Shown in pieces: positions 49,601-61,480 of a stretch of DNA of 64,000 nucleotides. This stretch comes from Cristatella mucedo (taxonomy: Eukaryota; Bryozoa; Phylactolaemata; Cristatellidae), in the NCBI GenBank assembly GCA_009760855.2, contig WPIO01000004.1:7443501-7507500 (forward strand). The letters run 5' to 3'. A model generated the notes under the pieces. It ran no database searches. It saw only the letters and a list, made by a program, of their open reading frames with translations, and had not been told where the DNA came from. Position 1 is the first letter of the stretch; the number at the start of each line of letters is the position of its first letter. The position numbers and the translations under genes were made by a program.

Positions 49601-52600
49601 CTGAGTGGGCGGATGGAGGCTTTCTTAGCAAGACATCGCCTGTCAGCCTTTGGCTACGCCCTCGAACTTGGAGCAATCAATTCGCTTGGTCGTCAGCAAC
49701 AGCAGTAATGTAATGTAATGTATCTCCGTCAGTAACTCCACAAAGTCATAAAGAGCAGTGACATAACGACGAGCCAAGGGCAAGACACACCCCCCTGCAG
49801 AACGTGACATGTTGTCATCGACAACATTCCCAACCTGTACATTCATATCTATTCTAGCTGAACTGCTGCACCAGATTCAGCGTCCAGGTGCCCTCAGGTC
49901 CTCTATGGACAATAAAGTAGCTGTTCCATTCCTCCACTTGTTCCATTCCACATTCCCGGCTATGCCGGTGCTGCATCTTTCACGGCTGCAGATGCCTGTG
50001 ATGCAGCAGCAGCGCTCAAGCATGCCTTAATCTCTACCGTGATGCCTAGGCGAGCCAGAAGATATGTTGTTCATGCCCGGCCAAAGCCAGGGTGACACTT
50101 AATTTAGTACGAAGGAACTGTATGCAGTAGCAAGGTGGGATCTCAAGCCACATCAATCTGCCGAATCAGATGTGTGCACAAATCACAATCACCGGTAATT
50201 CTAAAGGCTCACAAGATCACAGGGGAGGGACACTTCTGCAGCTGGCAGCATTTCTGGAGCATCCTCTAAGTGGCTGTCTGGTCACAAGTGCAATGCTTGC
50301 ACTGCAAACGGCCCACTCACGGCTATTGACTGGCAACAGAAATCGTAACTCCAACAGGATTCGAACCCGAGATCCACATGTCCAAAAGCCGTGACATGAA
50401 CCACTAGGTTTTCGCTAACGGGTGACAGACAAAGACACTACTTCACATGGGCATAAGTGCTAATGGCAGACAAACGCCAGTAAGGCGACCTCTTCCACGC
50501 ACCGGGATCCACTGCAGCCGATGAGCGGCCAATATGCCTTTTATATCGTCAGGGTTGGTCTCATGGCTGAAGCGGTATCTGAACAGGTCCAACTCCTGCT
50601 GAATGAACCATTTGCGAAGGGCATCCCTAAAAGGACAAGGAAACGAAGAGGGAAAATGCTGCGCATTTAAGCAACAGTCAGTCAGCGCTGTTTTGCTTCA
50701 GCCCGAGTAAACTAGCAGGCATGTCTAAACCCCATCAGCGAGAGCAAAATTGCCGGAACCAAACGAGCGGTGGGTGTGTCGCTCCGTCCGTGCAGCAAGC
50801 CGCAGCCGTGCGCAGAGCCTATTCGACGGCAGGCAGCGTCGAATGGACTTCAGCCACTGCCGACGTGATAATTTTTGTGGGGAGGGGAACCGCAGGCCAA
50901 TGAACTACAGAAGAAAGGCAGGCAGAACAGCACTTACGTTCTACAGAAAGCCAGACGAAGGACGAAGTGGGATATCCGATCTTTGCGCTTCTGAAACACG
51001 CCCGACTCTCTGCTCTCCATTTTTTTGCACTGAAAAAAGAGAGAAACGCTCGGTGGCAGCGAGAGCCATCGATGGGCTCGTCGGGTCCAGTGCTTTTTTC
51101 ACGCCAGACCGCAGCCGAGAGCACTTTCATTGGATGGCAGTTACCTGTGTAGCCATGCAGCTCTCAGCGCTGGCTGCAGCAGTGACCAGCCGATCTAGTA
51201 CAACCGAAGCAGTCATATTTCTACTATTATTTTTATTATTCTACTATTCTTTCACCTTTCAACCAGATGCAAAGGTGCATTTACAGTTGATCATCAAAAG
51301 AGCTGCTTGGTTCTCTGCTCTGCTTGGTTCAAATGGCCCAAGAAAAATTTCCGATTTCGGTTAGATAGATTTTGCTTTATACATCATCAACCGTCCAGGT
51401 TCTTTTGTTTCCATAATCGTGGACATATACAGCAAAATATATCCAGCCGAAATCAGGCATTTTCTTGGGTCATTTGAACCAGGCAGAGCTTAACTCAAAT
51501 TTCATTCCGTTATGTGAAGTATTAGCCGAGTTATGGAATTTACAAGGCACCAACCTATCCCGGAAATGAGGCTGTATAAAAGCCACAAGAAGGCACTTCA
51601 ACAAGCTTCACGTACATATCTCGATCTACCAAGGTTCAAAAAGTCGGGATACAAGTCGCATATGATGGGGAGATTGATAAAATTTTTTCTTTGCAGATTT
51701 GTTACTTCAGGTTTACATCCGGGTTAGCCCAGGTTTGCATAACCATTTTTTCTTTCATCCTGAAGTCGTCAGAACTTCCTATCCCAGTTCTAACGTATTT
51801 GTCTTTAGAAAGGTACCATATACAAATATTTGATTGTCGGACAAATTTTATAAGTATTTTCTTGACACGGCCTATCGAGTTCAAAGCAATTGCACGCCCA
51901 TTTTCAATGGGCGCAATGGCACCGGTTAAAGATGAGGTAGCACGCTGCAAACGTTAGCAGTCGCAACAAAGCATGGTCCAGAGCTCAGCATCAAACAACA
52001 AACGATGCCGTAACATCTAAAAAAGGCATAAAAAGTGGCTGAGCCGGGAATTTTTTCATCTAGGGGCAAGGCCAGCATAATTTTTATGTAGGGGGTAAGA
52101 CCCGAAAGATTTTCAAGTAGGCGGGCCAGACCCGCAATTAATGAAAAATGATAGGCGCAAAACCTTATTCGACACGAACTAGCAGGGTTGCTAATCGAGT
52201 GAAATTAAGACACAACTTCGTCGTTGGCGACGGTCGAGGGCATATGAATAGGAGGCGGCCCAGCTCCGCTCTCCGGAGGGGGAGGCAAATGCCCACTGCC
52301 CTCTCTTCTGGCTCCGCCACTGGCCACAATGCATATTGGACCCACGCAGCGGTACAGAGATGAATTTACCGGTACGGAAATCAGTTTATCGTACCGGCTT
52401 CGTCATGAAGTCCCAGCCGAGGTCAGTGAGACCTTTATCGATGGCCTTCTTGTAATCGTCGCTCGTTCTCGCTTTGGTGATTCCAGTCATTTCGATGAGC
52501 TTCAGCACTGCCACAAACAGAAGTCGCTTACGTACACGTGCACAGCATTGAGCGGAGCCGAACCCAACAAGGCACACGAGGCAGGCCAGCCGAAGGCGGA

Positions 52601-54967
52601 CAAAGCACTGGATGGAGCACTGGAGCAGGCCAGACATCTTCTGAAAAGGCAGTCTGGTGAGTCGCTGGAGGAGTCACAGGACAGCCAGGGCTGGATAGAA
52701 ATCTCTCACACTTGATCGCCTTTGATGAGGCTACCCAAGTGCTTCCTGCTCCTTCCGAGCAAACTCGAAATTTATCTCTGGCCCTCTACAGCTGAGAGCT
52801 GAGCATGGCTGAGCAGCTGAACTTGAGAGTCCGCCCGGGGCACTTGCTTACACCACTTTGGGTTTTGGGCGGAAGCGTGAGTTCAGCACGAGGTCGCACT
52901 CAAGAGCATCCTCGTGGTGCATGCTCCAAAAAGGCGAAGCAACGAGCATCGCTAATCAAAGCACAACGCGGCTAGCGGGACAAAGAAAGAGCGAGAGTGA
53001 GACTAGAGGCAGCGCCGGAGCAGAGGCATGAGGAGCAAGAGTGGGAGGAGCAGGAGGAGCATGAAGGTGAGCATGAGTGGAAGGAGCAGGAGGAGCATGA
53101 AGGTGAGCAAGAGTGGGAGGAGCAGGAGTGAGCATGAGCAGAATTGATGGACGACAAGAACATCGAAACAGCATCAGGCAACGCGTCAAAGCAAGCAGCC
53201 ATAGACACATACCTGATCAGAACGCTTTGCACCCACGTGGCACTTGGGCGATGACAAGAGGTCCTGTCCACTGAAGCTAGCAACAGCTGACTCTGCGCCA
53301 CCACACGGCCAACAAAGGGGCGCACCGCATGCGTACCTTTCAGGCGTTCCAGAGCAAATTCCTCGAGTTCTTGGAGCGAGATGGTTTCTTCTGGTGGCTC
53401 ATAGTAAAGCTGCAGGCCGGGAAGGCCTCGATATCTGAACAGCACAGGCAGCAGCTGGTCATCACATCAGCTGGTTCGCAATAGCGTGCAGGAAAAACGA
53501 ACTCAGCTCAGCTCTGTTCAGGGCCGGGCCACACAGCAGTGCAGGCTGACAGCTTCAGATATATGCTGCCATAAGATGAGACAACTCTTCTCTGGATCCA
53601 CTATCACGGGAGATATTCTCTTTTCTGATTAAGCATACTGAGTACACTTGCCCAGACGGCCTACGGTTTACCACAGACATTTAACTGGCAAGGTCTACCA
53701 AGCCTAAGCTGAGGAAAGCATACACCGAGGACTACTATAGATCATAGGAATCTATCCTAGCTAAAGCCAAGTCTAACTTCTATAAAAACATTGTCGAATT
53801 AGTGGCCCAATCCAAAAATGTTGATGTCTACCATCAACCATCTTATCTGCCCCAGGTTAGCTCCTTACCTAGTGATGATGATGATGATAGGTGATTTAGA
53901 AGATCGTTTCTCTGGCTTCTTTGCCAGCAAGATAGACAAGACCAGAGAGTCCATCCCTAAGGTAGCAGCATCCCCCATTTGACTTCTCTCCCTTAATAAC
54001 ATCAATACATGATTACTTTCCCTCAATTCTTAGAAGCACCTCAATGTGTGCATTTAAGCCAGTCATGAGTGACCTTATTCTGAAATTCATTTCCCGGTCA
54101 AAGAAGTCTGCTTGCCCTCTAAACTCAATTCCTACTGCCCTACTTATGCAATGCATAGACCTGCTGCTGCTATTCGCAACTCACAAAATAAACATGGCCT
54201 TAGCCTCAGGTCCTGTCACTTCACCTTTCAAAAAGGCTGTTGCAAAGATACAAATTCAGGAAGCGACACTAGACCAAGAGAATTTATGCAACTTCGCCAA
54301 TCTCCCTCCTGCCATTCCTATCAGACGCAGGAATGAGTAGTGGCAAACCAGATGAACTCTTCCATCGAAACCTCAAAAATAGTAAGTTGCATTCTGGTTT
54401 CAGAGTAATCACACCACTGAGTCAGCATCGCTTCAGGTGTGTAGCAACCTTCTCAAGAATGTAGGCTTACGCAAAGTCTCTCTCACAAAGTCCTTCTCGA
54501 GAGCCTCTAATCTCATACGGGCATTAGTAGCACTACACTGCAAGAGTGAAAGTCCTAACTCTGGATCCCTGATCTCGATGGGAACGCATCGATGATTTCA
54601 CCAGTCGAGTCGTCAGCTATGCTTTTCAATTCATTAAAGACGGCATGCCTTTGACTGCATCGGTGATTGGTCAATTGCTCGGTCTCGATCAAGTCTTGGC
54701 CGAGAAGTAGAACCACGTTCGGCTGCTGTGCCTTCGTTTTCCCTGAGCCTTGGACCACCCCCAGTCTTGGTGACTGTACCCATTGAAGACTCAAGTTGGG
54801 CACAAGCAGGGAGGAAGCCAGACTCAACGTGTAAACACAGCTTAATCTGCAGAGGCACTCACGATGCATGCCATGATTACTCTTTACACACCCGAACGCC
54901 TTTCGCACAATACACAAATAGCACGGAGCTTAACAAGCTGGTGTGTGTTAGTGTGTGTGCGTGTGTG

Positions 54968-55034
<67 letters not shown>

Positions 55035-55870
55035 GTGCGTGTGTATGCGTGTGCGTCCGTGTGTGTGTGTGTGTGTGTGTGGTGGTCACATGGCAACAGA
55101 TAATCAGGCACAGCATGCACCTGCATGACAGCAAGTGCCCAATGGAGGCAAATCTCTCATTTTTGGGACTTCATCCATAAAAACTTGCATGGCTCGCGCT
55201 TTGACCAGCATGTGCCTGGTCGCGTCAGTTGACTGCCTGGCACCACACCAGAGATGCCAGTACAAGTCGAGTTGGACTCGAGGTGCGCTCAAACTATTTT
55301 GAGCCCGATTATTAAAAATGGCGCTCTTCATCGTTGCTGCCTCGCCCCTTTTTCTTAGCCTCAGTCGCACTCTAGCGCATTCTGGGTGCATCTTATCGAA
55401 CTATTTATTTCCGGCTAAGACACAGCTGCTGCCTGTAATGACTAGACTAGCCGACGCCCATCCACAACTGCACGGCATGCAAGCCCAGAACGCATTCCAG
55501 CTAGCCGACAGCGAGCCTCTGACCGTACAAAACTGCGCGCAACCGTCGCGAAGGCATCGCAAATAGTGACTATCATCCGCCCTTTCCTTGACAAGACACC
55601 CTTTCCATCCACGCGCTCCGGCTCAAGTCGACTCGGGCGGCCGATTGTACGGAAAACACGCAACGGTCGGCTACGCACGCCAAGCCGCTGTCGCAAAAAG
55701 GTCGGGCCTCTCCTCGCAGCAGCGACGCAGCGCGCTCGACGACGCCCGCGAGCCGACCCCCATAGGATCCCCGCAGTGTGCGGCACTCACGCGTCGTCGC
55801 ATTCGTTTTCGGAAGCCACTGTGACAGCGCTCTTCGGCTTCCTTAGGGCTCTTCTACTCTCGAACTCCAT
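34605..55870 (-). CDS. PRIM2: DNA primase large subunit, complete
   Basis: PRIM2 is the iron-sulfur subunit of DNA polymerase alpha-primase and helps start RNA primers at replication. Exons in transcript order are 55870-55791, 53434-53337, 52507-52395, 51029-50938, 50626-50503, 49484-49389, 48403-48266, 45726-45574, 41761-41576, 41292-41166, 38347-38265, 37347-37194 and 34765-34605. All phases match, giving 534 residues (human 509). It starts MEFESRR, like human MEFSGRK. Conserved blocks are [79 protein letters not shown] and GCPFKHSD. Cysteines 307, 387, 404 and 444 have spacings 80, 17 and 40, identical to human C287, C367, C384 and C424. The tail is short, acidic and poorly conserved. Introns hold many transposon relics. 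Confidence 0.97.
34985..35350 (+). repeat. LINE C-terminus and 3' UTR (family B)
   Basis: The plus strand encodes [19 protein letters not shown] and continues through the same blocks as 21060-21475 in reverse, ending GTGGAGTTACAGACGGAGAT and ATTACAT. It lies in the last PRIM2 intron. The rest of that intron (35350-37190) shows nothing I recognise. Confidence 0.7.
37860..37935 (-). repeat. SINE fragment (tRNA-derived)
   Basis: The sequence has CCAATTCAATAGCCTCATT, GCAGGACTCGAACC (inverse B box) and a truncated body. It is a weak match to family S1. Confidence 0.4.
39301..39494 (+). other. Candidate terminal exon of an unknown gene inside a PRIM2 intron
   Basis: A CGCACAG acceptor-like site at 39294-39300 opens a frame that runs [18 protein letters not shown] into a highly charged Glu/Lys stretch ([16 protein letters not shown]), then ends at TAA. 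It is antisense to PRIM2 and lies between its exons at 41166 and 38347. No upstream exon was recognised. Low-complexity purine-rich intron sequence would look similar, so this is only a candidate. Confidence 0.25.
39900..40085 (+). repeat. LINE 3' end relic (family A)
   Basis: It reads GCATGCTGACCCTGTGCATG, TTTATCAAGCATGATATTAC, GCAAATGTAAAGCGC and TCTCTGAGGGCGC, with an ATT-rich tail. It is nearly identical to 2600-2745 and the two flank regions match, so both come from one source family. Confidence 0.7.
42393..43345 (+). pseudogene. Tc1/mariner transposase relic
   Basis: Broken plus-strand frames show the Tc1 transposase in order. First is a helix-turn-helix remnant ([11 protein letters not shown] near 42397), then TDESKI after a WS/VLGTDE-like stretch near 42800 (catalytic D region). 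GSVMGCFS follows near 42900, then NDPKHTPEA near 43050 (DNDPKHT block), [11 protein letters not shown] near 43150 (usual EWPSQSPDLNP) and a decayed WDEV equivalent. Frameshifts and stops show it is inactive. Terminal inverted repeats were not located. It lies in the PRIM2 intron between the exons at 45574 and 41761. Confidence 0.8.
46215..46400 (+). repeat. Degenerate GGGTTTA-like repeats
   Basis: The stretch has ATAGGGTTTAGG, TGGGGTTTAAGG, TTAGGGTTTAGTG, GGGTATTTGA twice and an inverse AAACCCTAAAC in an AT-rich segment of a PRIM2 intron. It resembles a decayed telomere-like or minisatellite array. Confidence 0.4.
49703..49950. repeat. LINE family B pieces in opposite orientations
   Basis: 49703-49765 carries (GTAAT)n and AACTCCACAAAGTCATAAAG on the minus orientation. 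49870-49945 carries GTGCCCTCAGGTCCTCTATGG and TTCCATTCCTCC on the plus orientation, matching the reverse of 21430-21475. The pieces lie between PRIM2 exons. Confidence 0.55.
50340..50430 (-). repeat. tRNA-like repeat (SINE head)
   Basis: The reverse complement has an A-box-like TTAGCGAAAACCTAGTGG and a perfect B box GGGTTCGAATCC. The intervening arm does not fold as a good tRNA and no acceptor stem was seen, so a SINE head is likelier than a tRNA gene. It differs from families S1 and S2. Confidence 0.5.
53041..53135 (+). repeat. 36-bp imperfect tandem repeats, purine-rich
   Basis: GTGGGAGGAGCAGGAG or a one-base variant recurs at 53041, 53077 and 53113, a 36-bp period with GCATGAAGGTGAGCA between. 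It lies in a PRIM2 intron, about 200 bases from the exon at 53337. The minus strand is correspondingly a long pyrimidine-rich tract in the PRIM2 transcript. Confidence 0.85.
53640..54600 (+). pseudogene. LINE ORF2 fragment, region before the reverse transcriptase core
   Basis: Plus-strand frames show [18 protein letters not shown] (usual LADxFNxFFxxKIxxIR) near 53895 and [16 protein letters not shown] (PSKSCxLDPIPTxLLK) near 54105. [16 protein letters not shown] near 54225 and ESALL-like RVCSNLL remnants near 54430 follow. This is the collinear N-terminal part of an L2/CR1-like reverse transcriptase, opposite to PRIM2 and with several frameshifts. The stretch after 54590 is not LINE and was not identified. 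Confidence 0.8.
54950..55083 (+). repeat. (TG)n microsatellite, about 130 bp
   Basis: A long TG tract with scattered interruptions in the first PRIM2 intron. Confidence 0.95.
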
Positions 55871-58800
55871 AGCGGGCTTGTGCGTACGTCCAAGTCGCTA
55901 GAAACGCTACAGTCCCAATGCAGCCGAAAGAAAGCCGACCGATCGTAGCTACGGATACTCGAGCAAGCGCGCGAAAACTAGCCGCGCTTGCCGTCACTTC
56001 CGCTTTGACCCGGTAGTGGGCGGGGCCCGACTGGCCGCGATTGGTGCCCAGCCTACTGCGAGCACGCAGAGCTAGTCGAACGGGAAGTGGCCGAGGGTGA
56101 ACAGAACAGTCAAGAGTCGGAATAATTATCAATAGCAAAAATTCTAGAAATTCGCCGAACACTTTATACCTTCTATCTACTGCTGCGGTGAGTGGCGTGC
56201 TGTAGGCGCGAATCGGAGATTGTGCCGTTCTATAAATTATGTGTTATATACTGTATAGCAAATATATAAATGCATATATGTATACAGTATATATCAAGAT
56301 TGGGATATATATACTTTACTTAAATAAATCATATTTTACATTAAAATTTGGGCTTCTAGGTAGACTGCTAACTCTTAATATATAATCCCTCAAAAGAATA
56401 GAGAACGGACATTATTCCCCATAAACGTTGCTTTCGTGAATAGAATAGTAATAAATTGAAATTCACCTATTTTAATTTAGCAGAGAATTGAATTCACGCA
56501 CAATCGTCCATATTTAATCGGAAAAATTGAATCTAATTTAGTACTGAAGTTATATAAATATGACCCTAAAAGACTTAGATATGATTATTTTTCGAGATTT
56601 GCGATTATACTGTAAATGACTTTGACAAATCAGCCATGAATAAAGTCTCTCAGCATGCTCTTGTTATTTTTTCTTAATGTGTGTAAAGCCTAGGAAATCC
56701 CGGCGGAAACATTCGCCTTGCTCCTCCGAGCAAGTATCCTCTCCCGGTTTCTCAAAGATGAATAATCAGAATTATGAAGCTTAAAGGACTCAATTCAACC
56801 AATCGTGCGAGAGCTCTCTGCCGTAGTCTCAGTTACATCTTTACATGTTTATACCAGCCTTGTGATTGAACCGCCAAGCCGCTGCCACGAAGCTTTGTCG
56901 AGACTTTTTCTTACTAGTATACTAATGAGCTACTCTGGAAACTCGTTGCGTTCAGTAATATTCTGCATGTGCTGTGGTCCCAATAAGACACACTCTTTGA
57001 GCTTTGCTTACAGTTTAGGGAAACAGTTTCAAACGTACTCAAAGGCTGCGGACTTCTCATCTAGAGCTGTGAAAAGTAATTTCATAGGGCCCAATGTCAT
57101 GGGCAGTGATGGGGCATTCGAACATTTCGAGATCTGCATGTGGTCTGTATGTGGCTTCTACATAAAATTGTTGCTCTCTTAGAGAAAACGTGCTCCTCTG
57201 TATCCAATCCTGCCAGTCGTTGAGTGCACAGTCGGAGGTACCTGCTGTCCCAGCCAAATACAACAGGGAGGCTTGGTAAAACCACGTTCGAGACCCGTCG
57301 AGAATGCAATGACTTTGAAGTTTCTGGCGGGATTCCAGCCGAACGCATCAAGCATCAAGGCAAGATCCCTTAGATTTTTTCATCATCTTTGAGGTACACT
57401 GAGTGAGCCGGAAAAAGTGATGGGTACCTGCTCCCGTTCTTGAGAAGCACGGCTTTGAAGGCTCCTGGATGACCTGTCAATAAAGAGGTGTCACGCATAC
57501 TGGTTACAGGCGATTGCTATTGTCTCGAACAACCTTATCACGTTGTGGCAGAAGCAGCACTTATCTTGACGGACGGAGAAGCTGGGGAAAGCTGGGCAGC
57601 ACTTCCTCTGACTCGTGACTTTCCCACTTTCATCCAACAAAGTTCCACAGCTTTAGCCTAGAGGTCAGCTACTTGGAATGTCTGCGCATTTGACTTGGTG
57701 AGATCAATATCTCTGATCTAGAAGAGGAAGTGTTTTTGGTTGGGGTAGTATGGGTTTCTCTCCTCTGATCCACCACAGAGATTGTCATCTGGATCGACAA
57801 CGTCTTGATTCCTTTGCAGCATGGGCAAAGTGCCTGGGCAGAGATTCAATTCTCTAAGGTTCGATACGGTATCGAGTATATTAGTATTACTATTCCCTGA
57901 GCAGTGGGTACAGGGAGCTCAGGGCAGCGTGGCATCTGTAGAGATGGATAAAGAAAGATATGGATGTGAGATTTTAGATGCATTCTTACCGATGCCCGAT
58001 GCCACTCTGAAGGATCCGTCGTGCGAAAGTAGCAGTTGCTTGAATGGTAAGGGGGGTTCCAGCCAAATTTGCAAGGATAGCAAACTGTATGGCTCCTTTC
58101 CCCTCCAAATCATGTGATATATGAACCAAGTAACATTGAAATAATGAATACAAGAAAAATTCCCCGTGACTAATTTATTTCACTCATGAATAACAATTAA
58201 AAAGCATACACGTTCAATTAACAATTTTCAATTATATTTTTCCGAGCTTCCATGCAGTTCTGGCAGGTGAAATCATATGCCCTGCGTTTGATTCCCAGCT
58301 GGAATTCCGAAATATACTTTGTACGCCTCTCACGTCGTAGTAAATGCTACCCCCTTGTACACTTTTAACCCGTGTCTTGATAAGTTGGCAGCAGACCTAG
58401 CAAATTTCGCGCCTACTGCCAATTTTATCTTCTGTAGTATGGTTGCTGCCTCTTTAAATCGTCTCAAGAAAAATGCAGATATGCATTCACTTGTGGAGCT
58501 AGGAATAAACTTAATTAGTAGGTTAAAAGCTCTTGTGCTTAAACTAAATCGCAGACTTAGTTGAATTAGAAATGATCCTATGAACGACCCTGTTTCAGAC
58601 AAGGCGTAAGTAACGTATTATTAACCAGCCCACAATATAAGACATGTATGTGCATCGTTACCCAGTCCTTTGGTTTGTGGGGTCGGCTCTTTCTAACGGC
58701 GGCAGAGGCTCCAAGTTCACAACAGAACGAGGCGGTCTATGGCGTGTGCTTTTTCGGAATTATCTAGTAATTTACTAAAAAGGTTCTGGTTTTAAATGTG

Positions 58801-60470
58801 AGCAGCAGATTCTGAAAAATAATAATCCTTTTCGGCGGACCTCAGCATCTCGCTGATAGTGGCATCACTTTCGTTGGCTCTTTTTAAAAGCCATTTAAGT
58901 ATTACTGCAGTGGAGGCAAAAACACATCAATCTTCTTCTAGCGTGGAAACATGCCCAGCATTGTCAACTGTCCCGACAGGTGCAGCCCACTATCCACATT
59001 TACCAAATAAGCAAATAAGTGACACTATCTAACGGATTTTAATATATTATCCCAATTACAGTGGTTATCAAATTGCTTGCTCCCAGATACTCCTAAAGAA
59101 TCCTTCGCTCATCGATTATAATAGACAGATGGCATGCTGCATGCACTCACAGTGGCACGTACTGGATGGAAACAGACCCACAGGAGCTGCCCTGCCCACG
59201 TCAGGCTCTCAAACCGATGGTGCTGCTTGCAGACAACACAACATGTGTCGTCAGTTATTGAACTGCTAGCAGGCTTCACCCTTGCTGATAAATAATTAAT
59301 TTTAGCTAGCAACAACGGCGAGGGCTGAGCCGATCAACTTACTTAATCGATGGTGTGAGGATAAAAAGACAATCGATGTTTTTTTGTTGATCCATAGTTT
59401 CCCACCTGCTTCTTTCTTTTTGAAGTTATTTTTCTTGAAAGAACATCGTTTTCGTAACTAGTGCTAGTGATTGTTATCAAACCCCACCCCGTGGCTATTT
59501 TAGGGCAATCCGAACGGTTATATGAATGCCGACTTCCAAGTAAAGCAGTCGGGTATTCGATGCATCCTATGCCTCTGGTTCTTGCTGATTAGCCCCCTAA
59601 AGATTTGGACTGGCCTTTGACCCTGAACCGAATCAGCCAGGGAGCAACCCCCAATTGCTAATCCAGGATCATCAGAAGCTCACGACATTTCATTCTTCGA
59701 TTGCAACATATCTACAATCTTTTCACGTGCATCTCGGGATTTCATTTTCAGATTTCAATTTTCATGTGCAGTCGACCGACTCTCTGCTAGCGTCCGAAAC
59801 TTCACTAAAAACTTGCCCAAAACGGCCTGCACGAACAAACCTGCACGAGGCAAACCGAATGTACTGTGATCGTCAATTTTTATTTATATATTAATGCGAT
59901 GCAGCTTCACACCTGGCTACGGAATTGCACAATACCTAATTTAAGCAGGCAAAGAGGCACTGTAGAGCAAAGCCAGTCATAATATAGCTCAAAGCGCTGA
60001 CATAAGCAGGGCAACGGTGTGCACAAATTTAGGCCCAGAAGGGAGGCCATACCTTGAATTTGTGCTGTAAAGTAAATCATAGTGGCACCCCTTGCAGATT
60101 GAGACCAAGCCTGCTGGCTCCTCCCTTCGGTAAGCCTAAGGTGGCTAGTATTCGGTATGCAGGAACTAGAGATGACATAAGAGAAACAGTATTTATTAAT
60201 GTCTAGGCACTTAAGGTTTTCATGAGATGCTTCGCGAGAATCGGTCGTGTGCAAACAACCCCGTGTGTAAAATAGACGACTCTGAATGATCTGTTTACAG
60301 AAGAAGCACGCAGAAACAAGTGCACATGCAAAATGGGTCTCGATAGGATAAAAATTCGACGCCTGGTGTAATTGGATTAAAAGCACCCAACAGCAAAACG
60401 TACAATCCAAAACTTCGGCCACGGATAGCCTGCAGGTTGGCACGAACCGTGGAGCTGCTGCTCGCACACG
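55871..60470. other. PRIM2 upstream region and AT-rich intergenic DNA
   Basis: 55871-56110 is CpG-rich and lies directly upstream of the PRIM2 start, so it probably contains its promoter and 5' UTR (inference). From 56160 to 59900 the DNA is AT-rich, with only short, unconvincing frames in both strands. No repeat family could be named there with confidence. Confidence 0.45.
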
Positions 60471-61480
60471 AGCTCACTTGTGCCACGACTGGGCAGCAAC
60501 GAACGCCTCGAGCTGCCTACGATGCCGGAAGCACCAGCCTAAGATGACGAACGCACCAGGGCAGCAGCAGCACGAATCGGCGGCCGGCGCCACTTCGGAG
60601 CACCCAGCCACCGGCCCTCTTGCCCTCCGGCAGCAGCACAGCGGAGAGGGGAATAGATCGAGCTCAGAGCAAAGGCGCAGCAGACTCGGCTGTGAAGCTC
60701 TTGACGCGAGCGAACTGCAGAGGCGGGTAGTTCTTGGGATCCAAACTGAACCTCGATGAGACTTCCACACCGCGTTTCCTGCAAAACCGCAAATCGGCCG
60801 TCGGCCATTCGTCGCTGTTGGACAGCCACTTTCTTCACAAACGGCATCGGTGCACAGCCCCCATTCAAAGCAAGCAGCTAGGCGCATGCCGACAGAGACG
60901 GCAGAAACTCTCCCACGATATCGCTAGTAGCGGTTTCCTTGACATTTCGACAGTGCTGCCGGCACACCGAACGATGGGGCACACCTTTCCCAGACCGAGC
61001 TTCCGGTGGGCAGAGTTGACACACAGACTGCCCGGCCGTTCTGGCGATGGCCATGAGGCTGGCAGTTCTGCTGGACCCACCCGGAGTCGTCAGAGACAGA
61101 ATTTTCGTGGTGGTGGCTGACTCTGCAGGGTTGCCACTGCCAAGCCCACAGTGCACACCAGCTGCTACCCGCCATCGGCGACTGCGCTCCTTGGTGGGGG
61201 GGGGAGGAGGTCCGGGACCAGCCGGGCCAGCTACGTTGGCTGTACCCCTGGCGAAAGGCAAGCCCAAGCCTACGTGGCTGGTTTCCATCCACGCAGACTG
61301 CACGGGTTCTGTCCGGTCAGCGCAGAGTTCTATCCAGTGCTTGCTACGATCCGGCACTCGGTCACTCGTTCGGTCTCGGTCTCGGTCATTGTCCGGCACT
61401 CGGTTTACAAACTTGAAGGAACAGCACAAAAGTGCCTCTCCTGACCAAGGTTCGGAACCCTATACATTCGTATTCCTCGA
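60470..61480. other. CpG-rich block with ambiguous reading frames
   Basis: This kilobase has the base composition of the exons and promoters elsewhere in the window. Long frames overlap on both strands: minus 60878-61429 (DNDRDRDRTSDRVPDRSK, then a proline run) and plus 61047-61496. On the minus strand a short stretch after a TTTTGCAG acceptor-like site near 60780 reads RGVEVSSRFSLDPKNYPP. No family was recognised and no exon chain could be closed. It may be a promoter plus first exon of a gene extending outside the window. Confidence 0.35.

Noticed and set aside
50340-50430. Genuine tRNA gene
   Set aside because: The B box is perfect, but no acceptor stem or convincing anticodon arm can be drawn; SINE head preferred.
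52956-53210. Pro/His-rich and Ser/Cys-rich repeat proteins
   Set aside because: They are frames across the 36-bp purine-rich tandem in a PRIM2 intron, with no independent support.
54555-54917. Possible retropepsin-like segment ([13 protein letters not shown]) on the minus strand
   Set aside because: The similarity is a few residues only, with no DTG-type catalytic motif or neighbouring polymerase domain.
54864-55180. Cys/Val- or Thr/His-rich proteins of the TG tract
   Set aside because: They are translations of a (TG)n microsatellite.
60734-61120. 128-codon plus-strand frame in the CpG-rich block
   Set aside because: It overlaps longer frames on the other strand and shows no recognisable family; kept only as part of the ambiguous region.
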